Source: Bradyrhizobium jicamae (GTDB taxonomy: Bacteria > Pseudomonadota > Alphaproteobacteria > Rhizobiales > Xanthobacteraceae). From it: a DNA stretch of 64,000 nt. This document shows positions 8,144-16,626 of this stretch, piece after piece; position 1 is the first letter of the stretch; every line of letters starts with the position of its first letter. Both the position numbers and the translations under genes were made by a program. The stretch is from assembly GCF_018130215.1 (NCBI RefSeq), contig NZ_JAFCKQ010000016.1, positions 1 through 64,000 of the forward strand. Reading direction: 5' to 3'. Under the pieces are notes generated by a model. That model made no database searches. It was not told the DNA's origin and saw only the letters and a list, made by a program, of their open reading frames with translations.

Positions 8144-8722
8144 CTACTCGACGACGTCGAGCCTGACATTGGCCACGCCCTTGCCGACCATGCCGAGCGA
8201 CCGAGCCGCCGAATAGGAGACGTCGACAATGCGACCGGGGACGTAGGGCCCGCGGTCGTTGACCCGCACCGTCACTGAACGGCCGGTCTTGACGTCGGTG
8301 ACGCGCAGCCTGGTGCCAAAGGGTAATGTCGGATGCGCGGCCGTCAGTTCGTGGGCATCGAACTTTTCACCGCTCGCGGTCTGCTGCTCCTCGCTGTAGA
8401 AGCTGGCCACCCCCTGCGACGCGATCTTGACGTCGCCTGCCTTTGAGCGTGGCGCATGAGGCCTGTGCGCAGCCGCGACGCGCGTGCGGATCGGAGACGA
8501 CGCGGTTCGCGTCGGCACGATCGAGGCCGTCCGGCTCGCGAGCGCCTGCGAGCGTTGGCTGACCACGGTGGACTGCGCGCACGCCGCGAGCGACGCCCCG
8601 CCGATCACGATGGCGAAAAGGCGGAGCGCTCGCCGCGCTCGCACAGATGGGGCCAAAGACAGCGCGCTGAGCGCGCAGTGTTTGGCGTCGACGTCCGCTA
8701 GACCAATGCCGTCGCCTGACAT
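8144..8722 (-). CDS. rlpA: RlpA-family septal/rare lipoprotein
   Basis: A 192-residue lipoprotein. The hydrophobic segment LRLFAIVIGGASLAAC ends in a lipobox with Cys 48. The C-terminal half is the double-psi beta-barrel of RlpA: GVASFYSEEQQTASGEKFD, AAHPTLPFGTRLRV and RVNDRGPYVPGRIVDVS, including the acidic residue expected for lytic transglycosylase activity. No SPOR domain is present, unlike E. coli RlpA. The family cleaves denuded glycan strands in peptidoglycan at the outer membrane. The long stretch before the lipobox suggests that the true start may be internal. Confidence 0.85.
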   Translation of the reverse strand: MSGDGIGLADVDAKHCALSALSLAPSVRARRALRLFAIVIGGASLAACAQSTVVSQRSQALASRTASIVPTRTASSPIRTRVAAAHRPHAPRSKAGDVKIASQGVASFYSEEQQTASGEKFDAHELTAAHPTLPFGTRLRVTDVKTGRSVTVRVNDRGPYVPGRIVDVSYSAARSLGMVGKGVANVRLDVVE

Positions 8723-9117
8723 GTTGTATCCCCAACTCGCGCCCCCAGCCCAAGCCGAAAATCCAACATCCGCCTATCAGCCGAATCCAATCGGGGCGGA
8801 ACGGTGGCAGGACGCTGCAAGACACGGTCCGGACAGCCCGATTTCCCGCCGGGTGTGTCGATCAGGCCACAACAACCGCAGCTCATTGTCAGTGTCGCGC
8901 GCCAAGGGCGATGCACAGCGCCCAGGCCGGAACAACGGCGCGGGAGGCACAGTCGCTCCCAAATCCGGTTCCCCTAAACTCCCCAACCTCTCCACCCTCT
9001 CGCCATGCTTTGGTCAAACCGGACTGGAGTTGTGAGACAGGGCCAGGGGTAATGCAGAACGTAAATTCGCCGGCCGCCCATTAGCGGTTTGACCCTGGAC
9101 TGAACATGGGACCGCCA
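8723..9117. other. Intergenic region between divergent rlpA and the repeat-bearing membrane protein
   Basis: A 395-base gap that should hold two divergent promoters. An ORF at 8730-9035 reads as arginine/proline-rich sequence without a start signal and was not accepted. No convincing operator, RNA or repeat is visible. Confidence 0.5.
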
Positions 9118-10344
9118 ATGCAAACCACGCTCAAAGACGCCGATCCGCACGACATCTTCGCGATCGAACCCGACTTCACACCGGCACGCGCGGCCGCGCC
9201 CGCTGCACCGCTCGCTCCTGCTGGCGCTGGACCATCGGAGCATCGCGAGCCGCATTTCGGTCCGAGCGCAGCTGTTGCTCCCTCGGCGCCGCCGTTCGCG
9301 CCGATGCCTGCGGCCGCACCATTGCCCCCCGCTGCACCTGCGCCATCCACATTTGCGCCCGCGCAAACATATGCGCCAGCGCAGACATATGCGTCAGCGC
9401 AAGCCTATGCTCCAGCGCAAGCCTATGCTCCAGCGCAAGCGTATGCTCCAGCGCAAGCGTATGCTCCAGCGCAAGCGTATGCGCCCGCGCAGACGGGAAC
9501 GCCGGTGTATCGCCCCGCGGCGACCGACGACATCAGGCTCGATGATATTCAGCTTGATCGCGCGCCGCGATCCCCCAGCAGATGGGCGATCCGGGCCTTC
9601 TGGTTCGTGTTCGCGATCGTCAGCGCCATGGGCGCCGCCGCGTGGCAGCACTATGGCGATCGTGCCAGGCAGCTCGCCGCCGAATGGACGCCGCGTGTCG
9701 AATCGCTGACGTCGCTGCTTCCGGGCAAGTCGGCGCCTGCGCCCGAGCAGGCCAGCGCCCCCGCCGCCGACCAGACAGCGGCAGGCGACCAGACCGCGGC
9801 AGCCGACCAGCCGGCCGCACAGGCGACACCGGCGGCGCCGCCGCAGGAGGTCGCCACCGCCACGCCGGCGCCGTCTGCCGCACCGGCTCCGGCCGCTGTG
9901 CCCGCTGCCGCCGTCACGCCGGCCGCAACAGCCGCGGTCGCTCCGGATCAGACGCAGTTGCTGCAGTCGATGGCGCACGATCTCACCTCGATGGGACAGC
10001 AGATCGAGCAGCTCAAGGCCAGCATTGATCAGCTCAAGGCGAGCCAGGATCAATTGGCCCAGCGTGTTGCGAAAACAACCGAGGCCAGGGTGGTCGAGCC
10101 GAGACCCGTACCTCCGCACCCGCGCGCTGTCTCGGTGCCGCCGCGTGCCGCAGCCGTTCCGCCGCCGGTCCGCCGCCCGACGCAGGCCTATATCCCGCCG
10201 CCACCTCCTGCGTCGGCCGCGCCGCTTCCTGCTGTCTCCGCGCCGCCGCCACAGACCGCATTGCCGCCGCAGTCGCAGCAACCCGCCGTTGTTGATGCCG
10301 ATGACGACGGTCCGGTGATCCGGCCGCCGATGCCGGTGCGTTGA
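9118..10344 (+). CDS. Membrane-anchored Ala/Pro-rich protein with hexapeptide repeats
   Basis: A 408-residue protein with one transmembrane segment (about residues 158-178, AFWFVFAIVSAMGAAAW). The cytoplasmic N-terminal half is Ala/Pro-rich and includes seven AQAYAP-type hexapeptides (residues 82-123). After the membrane come Ala/Pro/Gln low-complexity, a coiled coil (about 285-317, QIEQLKASIDQLKASQDQL), and a Pro-rich tail. Function unknown; the architecture suggests an envelope scaffold or linker. ATG 9118 is favoured over ATG 9106 because the conserved-looking MQTTLKDADPHDIF begins there. It converges on the L,D-transpeptidase gene. Confidence 0.75.
   Translation: MQTTLKDADPHDIFAIEPDFTPARAAAPAAPLAPAGAGPSEHREPHFGPSAAVAPSAPPFAPMPAAAPLPPAAPAPSTFAPAQTYAPAQTYASAQAYAPAQAYAPAQAYAPAQAYAPAQAYAPAQTGTPVYRPAATDDIRLDDIQLDRAPRSPSRWAIRAFWFVFAIVSAMGAAAWQHYGDRARQLAAEWTPRVESLTSLLPGKSAPAPEQASAPAADQTAAGDQTAAADQPAAQATPAAPPQEVATATPAPSAAPAPAAVPAAAVTPAATAAVAPDQTQLLQSMAHDLTSMGQQIEQLKASIDQLKASQDQLAQRVAKTTEARVVEPRPVPPHPRAVSVPPRAAAVPPPVRRPTQAYIPPPPPASAAPLPAVSAPPPQTALPPQSQQPAVVDADDDGPVIRPPMPVR
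9361..9486 (+). repeat. Seven tandem 18-bp coding repeats
   Basis: Seven head-to-tail copies of the unit gcgcaagcgtatgctcca (variants at a few positions), encoding AQ(A/T)YA(P/S). The middle copies are nearly identical at DNA level, which indicates recent slippage expansion and probable length variation between strains. Confidence 0.95.
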
Positions 10345-10359
10345 GGCCGACAAGATAAC

Positions 10360-10390
10360 GCGGCGGATCACCCCAAAGGTGATCCGCCGC
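10360..10390. terminator. Hairpin between convergent genes
   Basis: Perfect 13-bp stem gcggcggatcacc/ggtgatccgccgc with a 5-base loop. It lies between the stops at 10344 and 10408. There is no strong T run on either side, so it may act as a weak terminator or RNA-end stabiliser. Confidence 0.65.
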
Positions 10391-10407
10391 TCATCTCGGA
10401 CGTTGGC

Positions 10408-11037
10408 TTACGCGCTCTGCCCGGGCGGCAGCACGACCACCGTCGCGCCCGGCTTGACCCGTTGATAGAGATCGATGACGTCGGCATTGTTCATGCGGAT
10501 ACAGCCCGACGAGATCGCCTGCCCGATATATTCGGGCTGGTTGGTGCCGTGGATGCGATAGAGCGTGTCCTTGTTGCCCTGGTAGAGATAGATGCCGCGC
10601 GCTCCAAGCGGATTGGCCGGTCCGCCGGCAACCCGCGCCGGATAGGGGCCGAGCCGCTCCTGGATCTCCTTGGTCGGCACCCAGTCCGGCCACTCTGCCA
10701 TACGGCCGACGGTGGCGACGCCGGAGAAGGCCATCGCCTCCTCGCCAACAGCAACGCCATAACGCATCGCCTTGCCGCCGGGCAGCACGTAATATAGATA
10801 GCGCGCATCGGTATCGACCAGGATCGTGCCCGGCTGCTCGCGGCGTGTGTAGTCCACGATGTGCCGCTGGAATTGATCGGGGATCTTGGCCTCTGCGTAG
10901 GGCGGGTGCGCCAGCAATTGCCGATCGCGCGGCGTCATCGCAGCATCCGTCACAGGCGACAGCGTCGCCTGCATGCAGCCGCCCAGCGCGAGCGACCCCA
11001 CCAGCACCGCAGCAAGCCCCGATTTCGACACGATCAT
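10408..11037 (-). CDS. L,D-transpeptidase lipoprotein (YkuD family)
   Basis: A 209-residue protein with a lipobox LALGGC (Cys 21) after a short hydrophobic segment, so an exported lipoprotein. The YkuD catalytic signature is complete: H163 in RIHGTNQPEY and C179 in SSGCIRMNN. Such enzymes form 3-3 peptidoglycan cross-links or attach proteins to peptidoglycan. Start 11037 lies directly after aggggaga; an upstream in-frame ATG at 11064 lacks a ribosome binding site. The related Bradyrhizobium-type proteins usually end just after the catalytic domain, as here. Confidence 0.9.
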   Translation of the reverse strand: MIVSKSGLAAVLVGSLALGGCMQATLSPVTDAAMTPRDRQLLAHPPYAEAKIPDQFQRHIVDYTRREQPGTILVDTDARYLYYVLPGGKAMRYGVAVGEEAMAFSGVATVGRMAEWPDWVPTKEIQERLGPYPARVAGGPANPLGARGIYLYQGNKDTLYRIHGTNQPEYIGQAISSGCIRMNNADVIDLYQRVKPGATVVVLPPGQSA

Positions 11038-11211
11038 TCTCCCCTGCGTCAACCTGCGCCACATGCTGCCGAAATCGTGCTGAAATCGTGGCAGCGCTGC
11101 GCGAACACGCCTGTTTGATCGATTCCCTCGCCGACTGTGTCCTGACGGTTGCACCCTGTTCCCGCGGGCGCTAGCTTTGCGGAAAAGGTCTAAAACATTT
11201 GGAGGAATTCG

Positions 11212-11595
11212 ATGCGCTACGCTCTGGTGATCGCCGGCCTGATTGTCGCGGCAACACCGGCCAAGGCCGACAATCCGCGCGCGGCCTATGTCACCATGGT
11301 GCTGCAGGCCTTCGCCGCCAAGGTGGAATGCCCCGGTACCGATCTCGTCTATCAGGACCTCGTGCAGAAGGCGCAGGAGATGCACCTGCCCGACGGCACC
11401 ACCGAGCAGGTGCGCAAGGCGATCGCCTACATGCACACCGGCGGCAAGATGGGCGAGAAGCAGGCCGACGATCTGATGACGGAAGTCGCGATCGCAACCC
11501 AGACCATCGACCTCGACCAGCGTCGCGCCGGCATGACCGCCTGGTGCCACGACCAGAAGGCGCGGCTCGCGGGCTACATCAGGACGAAGGAATAG
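11212..11595 (+). CDS. Secreted hypothetical protein with two cysteines
   Basis: A 127-residue product with a Sec signal peptide (residues 1-19, cleavage after PAKA). The mature part is helical, with Cys 40 and Cys 112 positioned to form one disulfide in the periplasm. A near-perfect Shine-Dalgarno (ggaggaattcg) precedes ATG 11212. No family is recognised. It is convergent with the SDR gene and ends 7 bases before it. Confidence 0.75.
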   Translation: MRYALVIAGLIVAATPAKADNPRAAYVTMVLQAFAAKVECPGTDLVYQDLVQKAQEMHLPDGTTEQVRKAIAYMHTGGKMGEKQADDLMTEVAIATQTIDLDQRRAGMTAWCHDQKARLAGYIRTKE

Positions 11596-11602
11596 GACTG
11601 CT

Positions 11603-12385
11603 TCATTCGAGCTCCGGCGGTGCGAACCAGTTGGTCAGCGAGAGGCCGCCGTCGACCACGATCGACGCGCCGGTGACGTAGCCGGAGATCTTGTTCGACA
11701 GCACCGCGAGCGCCATCGGCGCGAGGTCCTCGGCCTGCCCCAGGCGTCCGAGCGGAATGTGCCGCGCGAGCGCCGGATCGGCGACGAAGCCGCCGGCCGC
11801 GATCGCGCCCGGCACCAGCGCGTTGACGCGGATGCCGTAGCGGCCCCAGCTCTTGGCGAGCTCCTTCACCAGCATCGCCATGCCGGCCTTCGCCGTCGAG
11901 TAATGCGGCAGGTTGCGCGGCGTGCCGGCGTGCAGCGAGGTCAACAGCAGGAACGAGCCCGGCGATCTCGCCGCGATCAACTTGCGCGCGAGCTCACGTG
12001 ACAGGTGGAAGCCGGCGTCGAGATTGACTGCATGCATCTGCCGCCAGGTCTCGTCATCGACCGCCATTGCATGATCGGCCTCGCGCCGCGGCGGCGAGGC
12101 CGAGTGGGCGAAGTGCGTCACCCGCCCGACGGCGCCTTGCGCATGCGCCAGCAGCGCGTCGCAACCCTCGCGGCGCGCGAGATCGCCAACCCAGGGTACG
12201 GCGAGTTCGGGGCGCGTCGCTGCCTTGATCGCGGCCGACACCCTGTCCTCATGCAGGTCGGCAAACACGGTGCGCACACCCTCGCCGACCAAGGCCTGCG
12301 CGATCGCGCGGCCGATACCGTTGCCGGCGCCGGTCACCACCGCGGCCTCGCGCGCGGGATCGAAAGCTGCATCGAACAGGCTCAT
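11603..12385 (-). CDS. SDR family oxidoreductase
   Basis: A 260-residue classical short-chain dehydrogenase. It shows the nucleotide-binding TGAGNGIGRAIA motif, a (degenerate) FAHSA in place of the usual NNAG, catalytic S (LLLTSLHAG), Y-x-x-x-K (YSTAKAG) and the C-terminal VDGGLSLTNWF segment. Substrate unknown. ATG 12385 follows gtgggagtttgcgg. It is 30 bases downstream of the FMN reductase gene on the same strand, a probable two-gene operon. Confidence 0.85.
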   Translation of the reverse strand: MSLFDAAFDPAREAAVVTGAGNGIGRAIAQALVGEGVRTVFADLHEDRVSAAIKAATRPELAVPWVGDLARREGCDALLAHAQGAVGRVTHFAHSASPPRREADHAMAVDDETWRQMHAVNLDAGFHLSRELARKLIAARSPGSFLLLTSLHAGTPRNLPHYSTAKAGMAMLVKELAKSWGRYGIRVNALVPGAIAAGGFVADPALARHIPLGRLGQAEDLAPMALAVLSNKISGYVTGASIVVDGGLSLTNWFAPPELE

Positions 12386-12415
12386 CCGCAAACTCCCACA
12401 ACGGCCGTGCTGCGT

Positions 12416-13006
12416 TCAGTATGGCGGCGCCTTGCGCGCCCGCTGCGCCTTGGCTGCTTCGATCCACCACGTGAAATCATCGGCGAAACGCGGGAAGGCG
12501 CGCTCGAGCGATTTTCCGCCCTCGCCGATCGGCTTGCCTTCCTCCGACAGCGTATGCGCAATCGGCCCGGCGCTGATCGTGCTCGATACCACGACCATGC
12601 CCATTTCGGAGAGCGTGCCATGCCAGGCGGTTGCGGCGCGCGCACCCGCAAAGCGGCCGGCCGAATAGCTCGCGATCGCAGCGGGACGCCAGAACCACTC
12701 CTCGAGAAAATGGTCGGTGAGATTCTTCAGCCCGGGCTGGACGCCCCAATTGTACTCGCCGGTGACGAACAGAAAGCCGTCGGCGTCGCGGATCTTTCCT
12801 GCGAGGGTCTCCAGCACTGCGGGCGCCTGTCCCTTCGGATATTCCTTGTACATCCGGTCGAGCATCGGCAGGCCGACGTCCCGGGCGTCGATCAATTCGA
12901 CATCGTCGCCACGGCCGCGAAAGCCGTCGATGACGAAATCCGCAAGGCGAATGCCCATGCGATCGGAGCGATAGGAGCCGTAGAGAACGAGAATGCGGTG
13001 GGTCAT
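12416..13006 (-). CDS. NADPH-dependent FMN reductase-like flavoprotein
   Basis: A 196-residue flavodoxin-fold protein. The N-terminal LVLYGSYRSDRMGIRLADFV phosphate-binding loop and the FVTGEYNWGVQPGLKNLTDH motif match the FMN_red family (chromate/quinone or azo reductases). It is followed on the same strand by the SDR gene, so both may act in one redox detoxification or metabolic step; this is inference. Confidence 0.85.
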   Translation of the reverse strand: MTHRILVLYGSYRSDRMGIRLADFVIDGFRGRGDDVELIDARDVGLPMLDRMYKEYPKGQAPAVLETLAGKIRDADGFLFVTGEYNWGVQPGLKNLTDHFLEEWFWRPAAIASYSAGRFAGARAATAWHGTLSEMGMVVVSSTISAGPIAHTLSEEGKPIGEGGKSLERAFPRFADDFTWWIEAAKAQRARKAPPY

Positions 13007-13193
13007 GGCAGGTTGATCCTAACACGATCTCGATGACATTGGTGCCGCGGCGCCCACCGGTATTCCTGCACGTTAACGGCCCCTGCCGCGCATTTCCCGG
13101 CCATTAAGCAATCCCCTGTAGCCTGCATATCGCGGCTCAAAATTGCCAAATTCCTTTTCGGATATACGGCCGCTTCGAGGAGGAGAACCCGAC

Positions 13194-13436
13194 ATGCGGA
13201 TCGCAAGGCTGGTTTTCGCAGGTTCGCTCGCAGCCTTGGCGGCTGCCGCGCCTGCGTTGGCGAAGAGTTCCGACCACCAGAAGGCTGAGGATAAATCGAC
13301 CACCTCTGCCGGCTGCCAGGCTTACCAACAGGCCGAGGACGGCAGCTGGACCCAGCTTCCCTGCGGCGAGACCGGCCCAACCGGCTCGACCCAGCATCGC
13401 GCCGCGACCAAAGGCGCTGATGGAGACGAGCACTGA
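13194..13436 (+). CDS. Small secreted protein, 80 residues
   Basis: Signal peptide MRIARLVFAGSLAALAAAAPALA (1-23), then a hydrophilic 57-residue mature peptide with two cysteines (GCQAYQ and LPCGETG) that could pair. The start follows gaggaggagaacccgac. Similar short exported proteins, unnamed, are common in Bradyrhizobium; no function can be assigned. Confidence 0.7.
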   Translation: MRIARLVFAGSLAALAAAAPALAKSSDHQKAEDKSTTSAGCQAYQQAEDGSWTQLPCGETGPTGSTQHRAATKGADGDEH

Positions 13437-13589
13437 GGCACGGCCTTCGCGCAACGCCGGGTTCGACTTTCGGCTGATGCACTGCGGACCGCGGGCCTTG
13501 ATGCAGGCCGGCATCGTAAACCCAAGTTTAATGCGCCCCCGGTACGGTTGAGGCACCCACCCGTCCCTCGTCACCGACCGGCGCAGCAA

Positions 13590-15671
13590 ATGAAAATCGG
13601 CACTCTCCTGACGGCCGCGATTGTCTCACTGTCCGCGGTCGGCGGCGGACTTGCCGCCTATGTCGCTGTTGCAAAGTACCAGACGATGGACAAGGCCTCG
13701 ATCGCGCAGAGCCGGCTCGAGGTGGTCCGCGCAGTCGGCGATATCCCGCGCTACATGAACCCCGAGCGCGGCTATGCCACCAACCTCCTGTTCGGCACCG
13801 GCGCGATCGAGCCGAAGCAGATGGCCGAACTCGACCGGCTGCGCCAGCTGACGAGCGGCGCGCTCGCCAAGGTCAACCAGGTCCGCGCTACCCTGCCGGG
13901 CTCACTCGACGACGGCGAGGCGGTCGCCAGCGCAATCGACGCCTTGAAGCTGAAATTCACCGCGCTGCGCGACGCCATCGACAAGGCGCTCGCGGGTCCC
14001 GTGGACGCCCGCCGGGCCGCGGCTACCAGGATCGTCTCCGACAACTCCGTCTTCAATGCCGGCGTTACCGCTCTGCTCGACGAGCAGGTCCGCCGGCTCG
14101 CCGGCCTCGACGGCAATGCCTACCGGCAGGCCAACTACGCCAATGTCGCCTGGACGCTTCGCGACATCGGCGGCCTCAATGCCAGCCTGCACAAGGCGCT
14201 GGTCAGCGCCAGGCGCGTTGCGACCGAACCCGAGAAGGTCGAACTGTTCCGCTCGACCGGCAGGACCGAGCAGATCCTCTCGACGCTGCAGGAGCTGCGC
14301 AACAATCCTGCAACGCCGTCCAACGTCACGGCCGCACTCGGCAAGATGCAGGCCGATTATGTCGAACGCTTCGGCAAGGCGCTGAAGCTCGCCAAGGACG
14401 GCGCGTCGTCGGGCAAGTACGACATGAACGTCGACACCTACTTCGCCGAGTCCCAGATCGGCCTTGCCGCGATCATCGCGGTGCGTGAGGCCTTCTACGA
14501 TAACGCCGAACAGGGGCTCGCTTCCGCCTATTCGTCGGCGCGCCTCAGCTTCGTGATTGCGCTGTTCGGCCTTGCCGCAGTCGCCGCCGCAAGCGCCGCC
14601 CTGATCGTCCTGGTCCGCCGCCGCATCCTCAATCCGATCGCCGCCCTCACCGGCCGCATGTCGGATCTCGCTGCAGGCAACGTCGCCGCGGAGATTCCGG
14701 GCGCGGCCCGCAACGACGAGATCGGCGCGATGGCCGCCGCGGTGCAGGTGTTCAAGGACAACAGGATCGAGGCCGATCGCCTCGCCGCCGAGAAGGAAGC
14801 CGAGAACGACGTCAAGATGCGCCGCGCCCGCGTGCTCGACGATCTGACCCGTGTGTTCGAAGCCAAGGTCACGGAGCTGGTCGGCGGATTGTCATCCGCC
14901 TCCGGCGTGATGGAGGACACCGCACGCTCGATGTCGTCGACGGCGGCCGCGACCAATCGCCAGGCCTCGATGGTCGCTGCCGCCTCAGACCAGACCTCGA
15001 CCAATGTGCAGACCGTCGCGAGCGCAACCGAAGAGCTGACGTCATCGATCGCGGAGATCGCGCGCCAGGTCGCAACGTCGACCGGGATCGCCGCGCGCGC
15101 GGTCGATCATGCCCGCCGCACCGGCGATACCGCCCGTTCGCTCGCCGACGGCGCCCAGAAGATCGGCGACGTCGTTACGCTGATCCAGAACATCGCAGCT
15201 CAGACCAACCTGCTCGCACTCAACGCCACGATCGAGGCGGCGCGCGCCGGCGAGGCCGGCCGCGGCTTTGCCGTGGTCGCCTCCGAAGTTAAGTCGCTGG
15301 CCGGGCAGACCGCGAAGGCGACCACCGAGATCTCCGGGCAGATCGCAGCGATCCAGGCCGCCAGCGACGAGACCGTGACCGCGATCAGGAACGTCGTCGA
15401 CGTCATCACCGAGATCGACCAGATCGGCACCGCGATTGCTGCCGCGATCGAGGAACAGGGCTCGGCCACCAAGGAGATCGCGCGCAGCGTCCAGGAGGCC
15501 GCGCGCGGCACCCAGGAGGTCAATTCAAACATCTCCGGCGTTCGGCATGCCGCCGACGACACTGGCGCTGCGGCGACGCAGGTGCTCGGCGCCGCCGAGC
15601 AGCTGTCGACGCAATCGAAGGACCTCGCCGGCCAGGTCAACCGCTTCCTGTCCGACGTGCGGGCGGCCTGA
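13590..15671 (+). CDS. Methyl-accepting chemotaxis protein
   Basis: A 693-residue transmembrane chemoreceptor. TM1 is at residues 5-27; a periplasmic sensor domain of about 300 residues follows; TM2 (LSFVIALFGLAAVAAASAALIVLV) is near 325-347; then a HAMP domain (RILNPIAALTGRMSDLAAGNV) and the MCP signalling domain with the invariant hairpin tip (QTNLLALNATIEAARAGEAG). No C-terminal CheR-binding pentapeptide is seen. The ligand is unknown. The start at 13590 omits 14 in-frame residues that do not look like a signal sequence. Monocistronic, so it works with chemotaxis proteins encoded elsewhere. Confidence 0.9.
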   Translation: MKIGTLLTAAIVSLSAVGGGLAAYVAVAKYQTMDKASIAQSRLEVVRAVGDIPRYMNPERGYATNLLFGTGAIEPKQMAELDRLRQLTSGALAKVNQVRATLPGSLDDGEAVASAIDALKLKFTALRDAIDKALAGPVDARRAAATRIVSDNSVFNAGVTALLDEQVRRLAGLDGNAYRQANYANVAWTLRDIGGLNASLHKALVSARRVATEPEKVELFRSTGRTEQILSTLQELRNNPATPSNVTAALGKMQADYVERFGKALKLAKDGASSGKYDMNVDTYFAESQIGLAAIIAVREAFYDNAEQGLASAYSSARLSFVIALFGLAAVAAASAALIVLVRRRILNPIAALTGRMSDLAAGNVAAEIPGAARNDEIGAMAAAVQVFKDNRIEADRLAAEKEAENDVKMRRARVLDDLTRVFEAKVTELVGGLSSASGVMEDTARSMSSTAAATNRQASMVAAASDQTSTNVQTVASATEELTSSIAEIARQVATSTGIAARAVDHARRTGDTARSLADGAQKIGDVVTLIQNIAAQTNLLALNATIEAARAGEAGRGFAVVASEVKSLAGQTAKATTEISGQIAAIQAASDETVTAIRNVVDVITEIDQIGTAIAAAIEEQGSATKEIARSVQEAARGTQEVNSNISGVRHAADDTGAAATQVLGAAEQLSTQSKDLAGQVNRFLSDVRAA

Positions 15672-15673
15672 CA

Positions 15674-16528
15674 TCAGTTCGCGAGCCGGTCGATCAAGAG
15701 ATCGAGCAGCGCGCGCAACCGCGCAAGCCGCTTGAGATCACGATGATAGCCGACATAGGTGTCGCGCCCGGGCGGCGGCGCGCCGAGGTCGATCAAGCGC
15801 AGGCCGTCGATTGAATCCGCGAGCGGGCGCGGCAATACCGCGACGCCCGCGCCCTCTGCGCACATCCGGGCCTGGACCTCGCGATTGTTGCTGCGCGAGA
15901 CCACATGCGCGTGCGGCAGCATCTTCGTCAGCCACACCGCATCGGGCATGCCGCCGAAAGCGGTGTCCATCGTGATCAGCGGCGTACCGCCTCCGTCACC
16001 GGGCCTTGGTTCGTAGGCGCTATCGGCGCGGGCGTAGACACCGTAATCGATATGCATCAGCCGCCGCGAGATCACCTCGGCCTCGTCAAACGGCCGGATG
16101 CGGAAGGCCATATCTGCCTCGCGGCGCGGCAGGCTGTACAAGCGTGCGTCGGTCAGGAGCTCCACCACGACCCGCGGCTGAAGCTGTGCGAACTCGGCGA
16201 GCACGGGCGCCAGAAGATGCGCACCGAACCAATCCGACGACGAGATGCGCAGCTGGCCGTCGAGCTGGCGGTCCTGGCCGGCGAGCTGGCGCGTGAGCGC
16301 ATTCGCCTCCTCCTCCATGCGCTCGGCATGGACCAGCACGCTCGTGCCCTCATCGGTCAGCACGAAGCCGTCGGCGGTGCGTTGAAACAGGGTCTGGCCC
16401 AGCGAGGTCTCGAGCGCGCGCAACCGCCGGCCCATGGTCGGCTGGCTCAGCCCGAGCTTGCGTGCGGCCGCACCCAGCGTTCCCTGCCGCGCGATGGCCA
16501 GGAAGACCCGAAGGTCGCTCCATTCCAT
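15674..16528 (-). CDS. LysR family transcriptional regulator
   Basis: A 284-residue LTTR. The N-terminal winged helix-turn-helix reads MEWSDLRVFLAIARQGTLGAAARKLGLSQPT with the recognition helix following; the rest is the substrate-binding domain. It is divergent from the quinone-oxidoreductase-like gene at 16627, the classic LTTR arrangement, and an inverted repeat lies between them, so it probably controls that gene and itself. ATG 16528 has gaggtctt upstream. Confidence 0.9.
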   Translation of the reverse strand: MEWSDLRVFLAIARQGTLGAAARKLGLSQPTMGRRLRALETSLGQTLFQRTADGFVLTDEGTSVLVHAERMEEEANALTRQLAGQDRQLDGQLRISSSDWFGAHLLAPVLAEFAQLQPRVVVELLTDARLYSLPRREADMAFRIRPFDEAEVISRRLMHIDYGVYARADSAYEPRPGDGGGTPLITMDTAFGGMPDAVWLTKMLPHAHVVSRSNNREVQARMCAEGAGVAVLPRPLADSIDGLRLIDLGAPPPGRDTYVGYHRDLKRLARLRALLDLLIDRLAN

Positions 16529-16538
16529 AAGACCTCGC

Positions 16539-16554
16539 ATTCAAATATGAATGA
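16539..16554. promoter_or_regulatory. Candidate LysR operator: CATTCA-N4-TGAATG
   Basis: Perfect 6-4-6 inverted repeat cattcaaatatgaatg. It contains T-N11-A, the LTTR core. It sits 11 bases before the LysR start and 73 bases before the divergent target start. Confidence 0.55.
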
Positions 16555-16626
16555 ACAAGGTACAGAAATGTCCATTTCCAAACAATGATGAAGTTGTCAG
16601 ATTTCGGGTCAACCAAGGAGCGCGAC

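Noticed and set aside
8730..9035. Short plus-strand ORF in the rlpA upstream gap
   Set aside because: No ribosome binding site or hydrophobic or family pattern; low-complexity translation.
9361..9486. CRISPR array
   Set aside because: The regular units are contiguous coding repeats without spacers, encoding AQAYAP.
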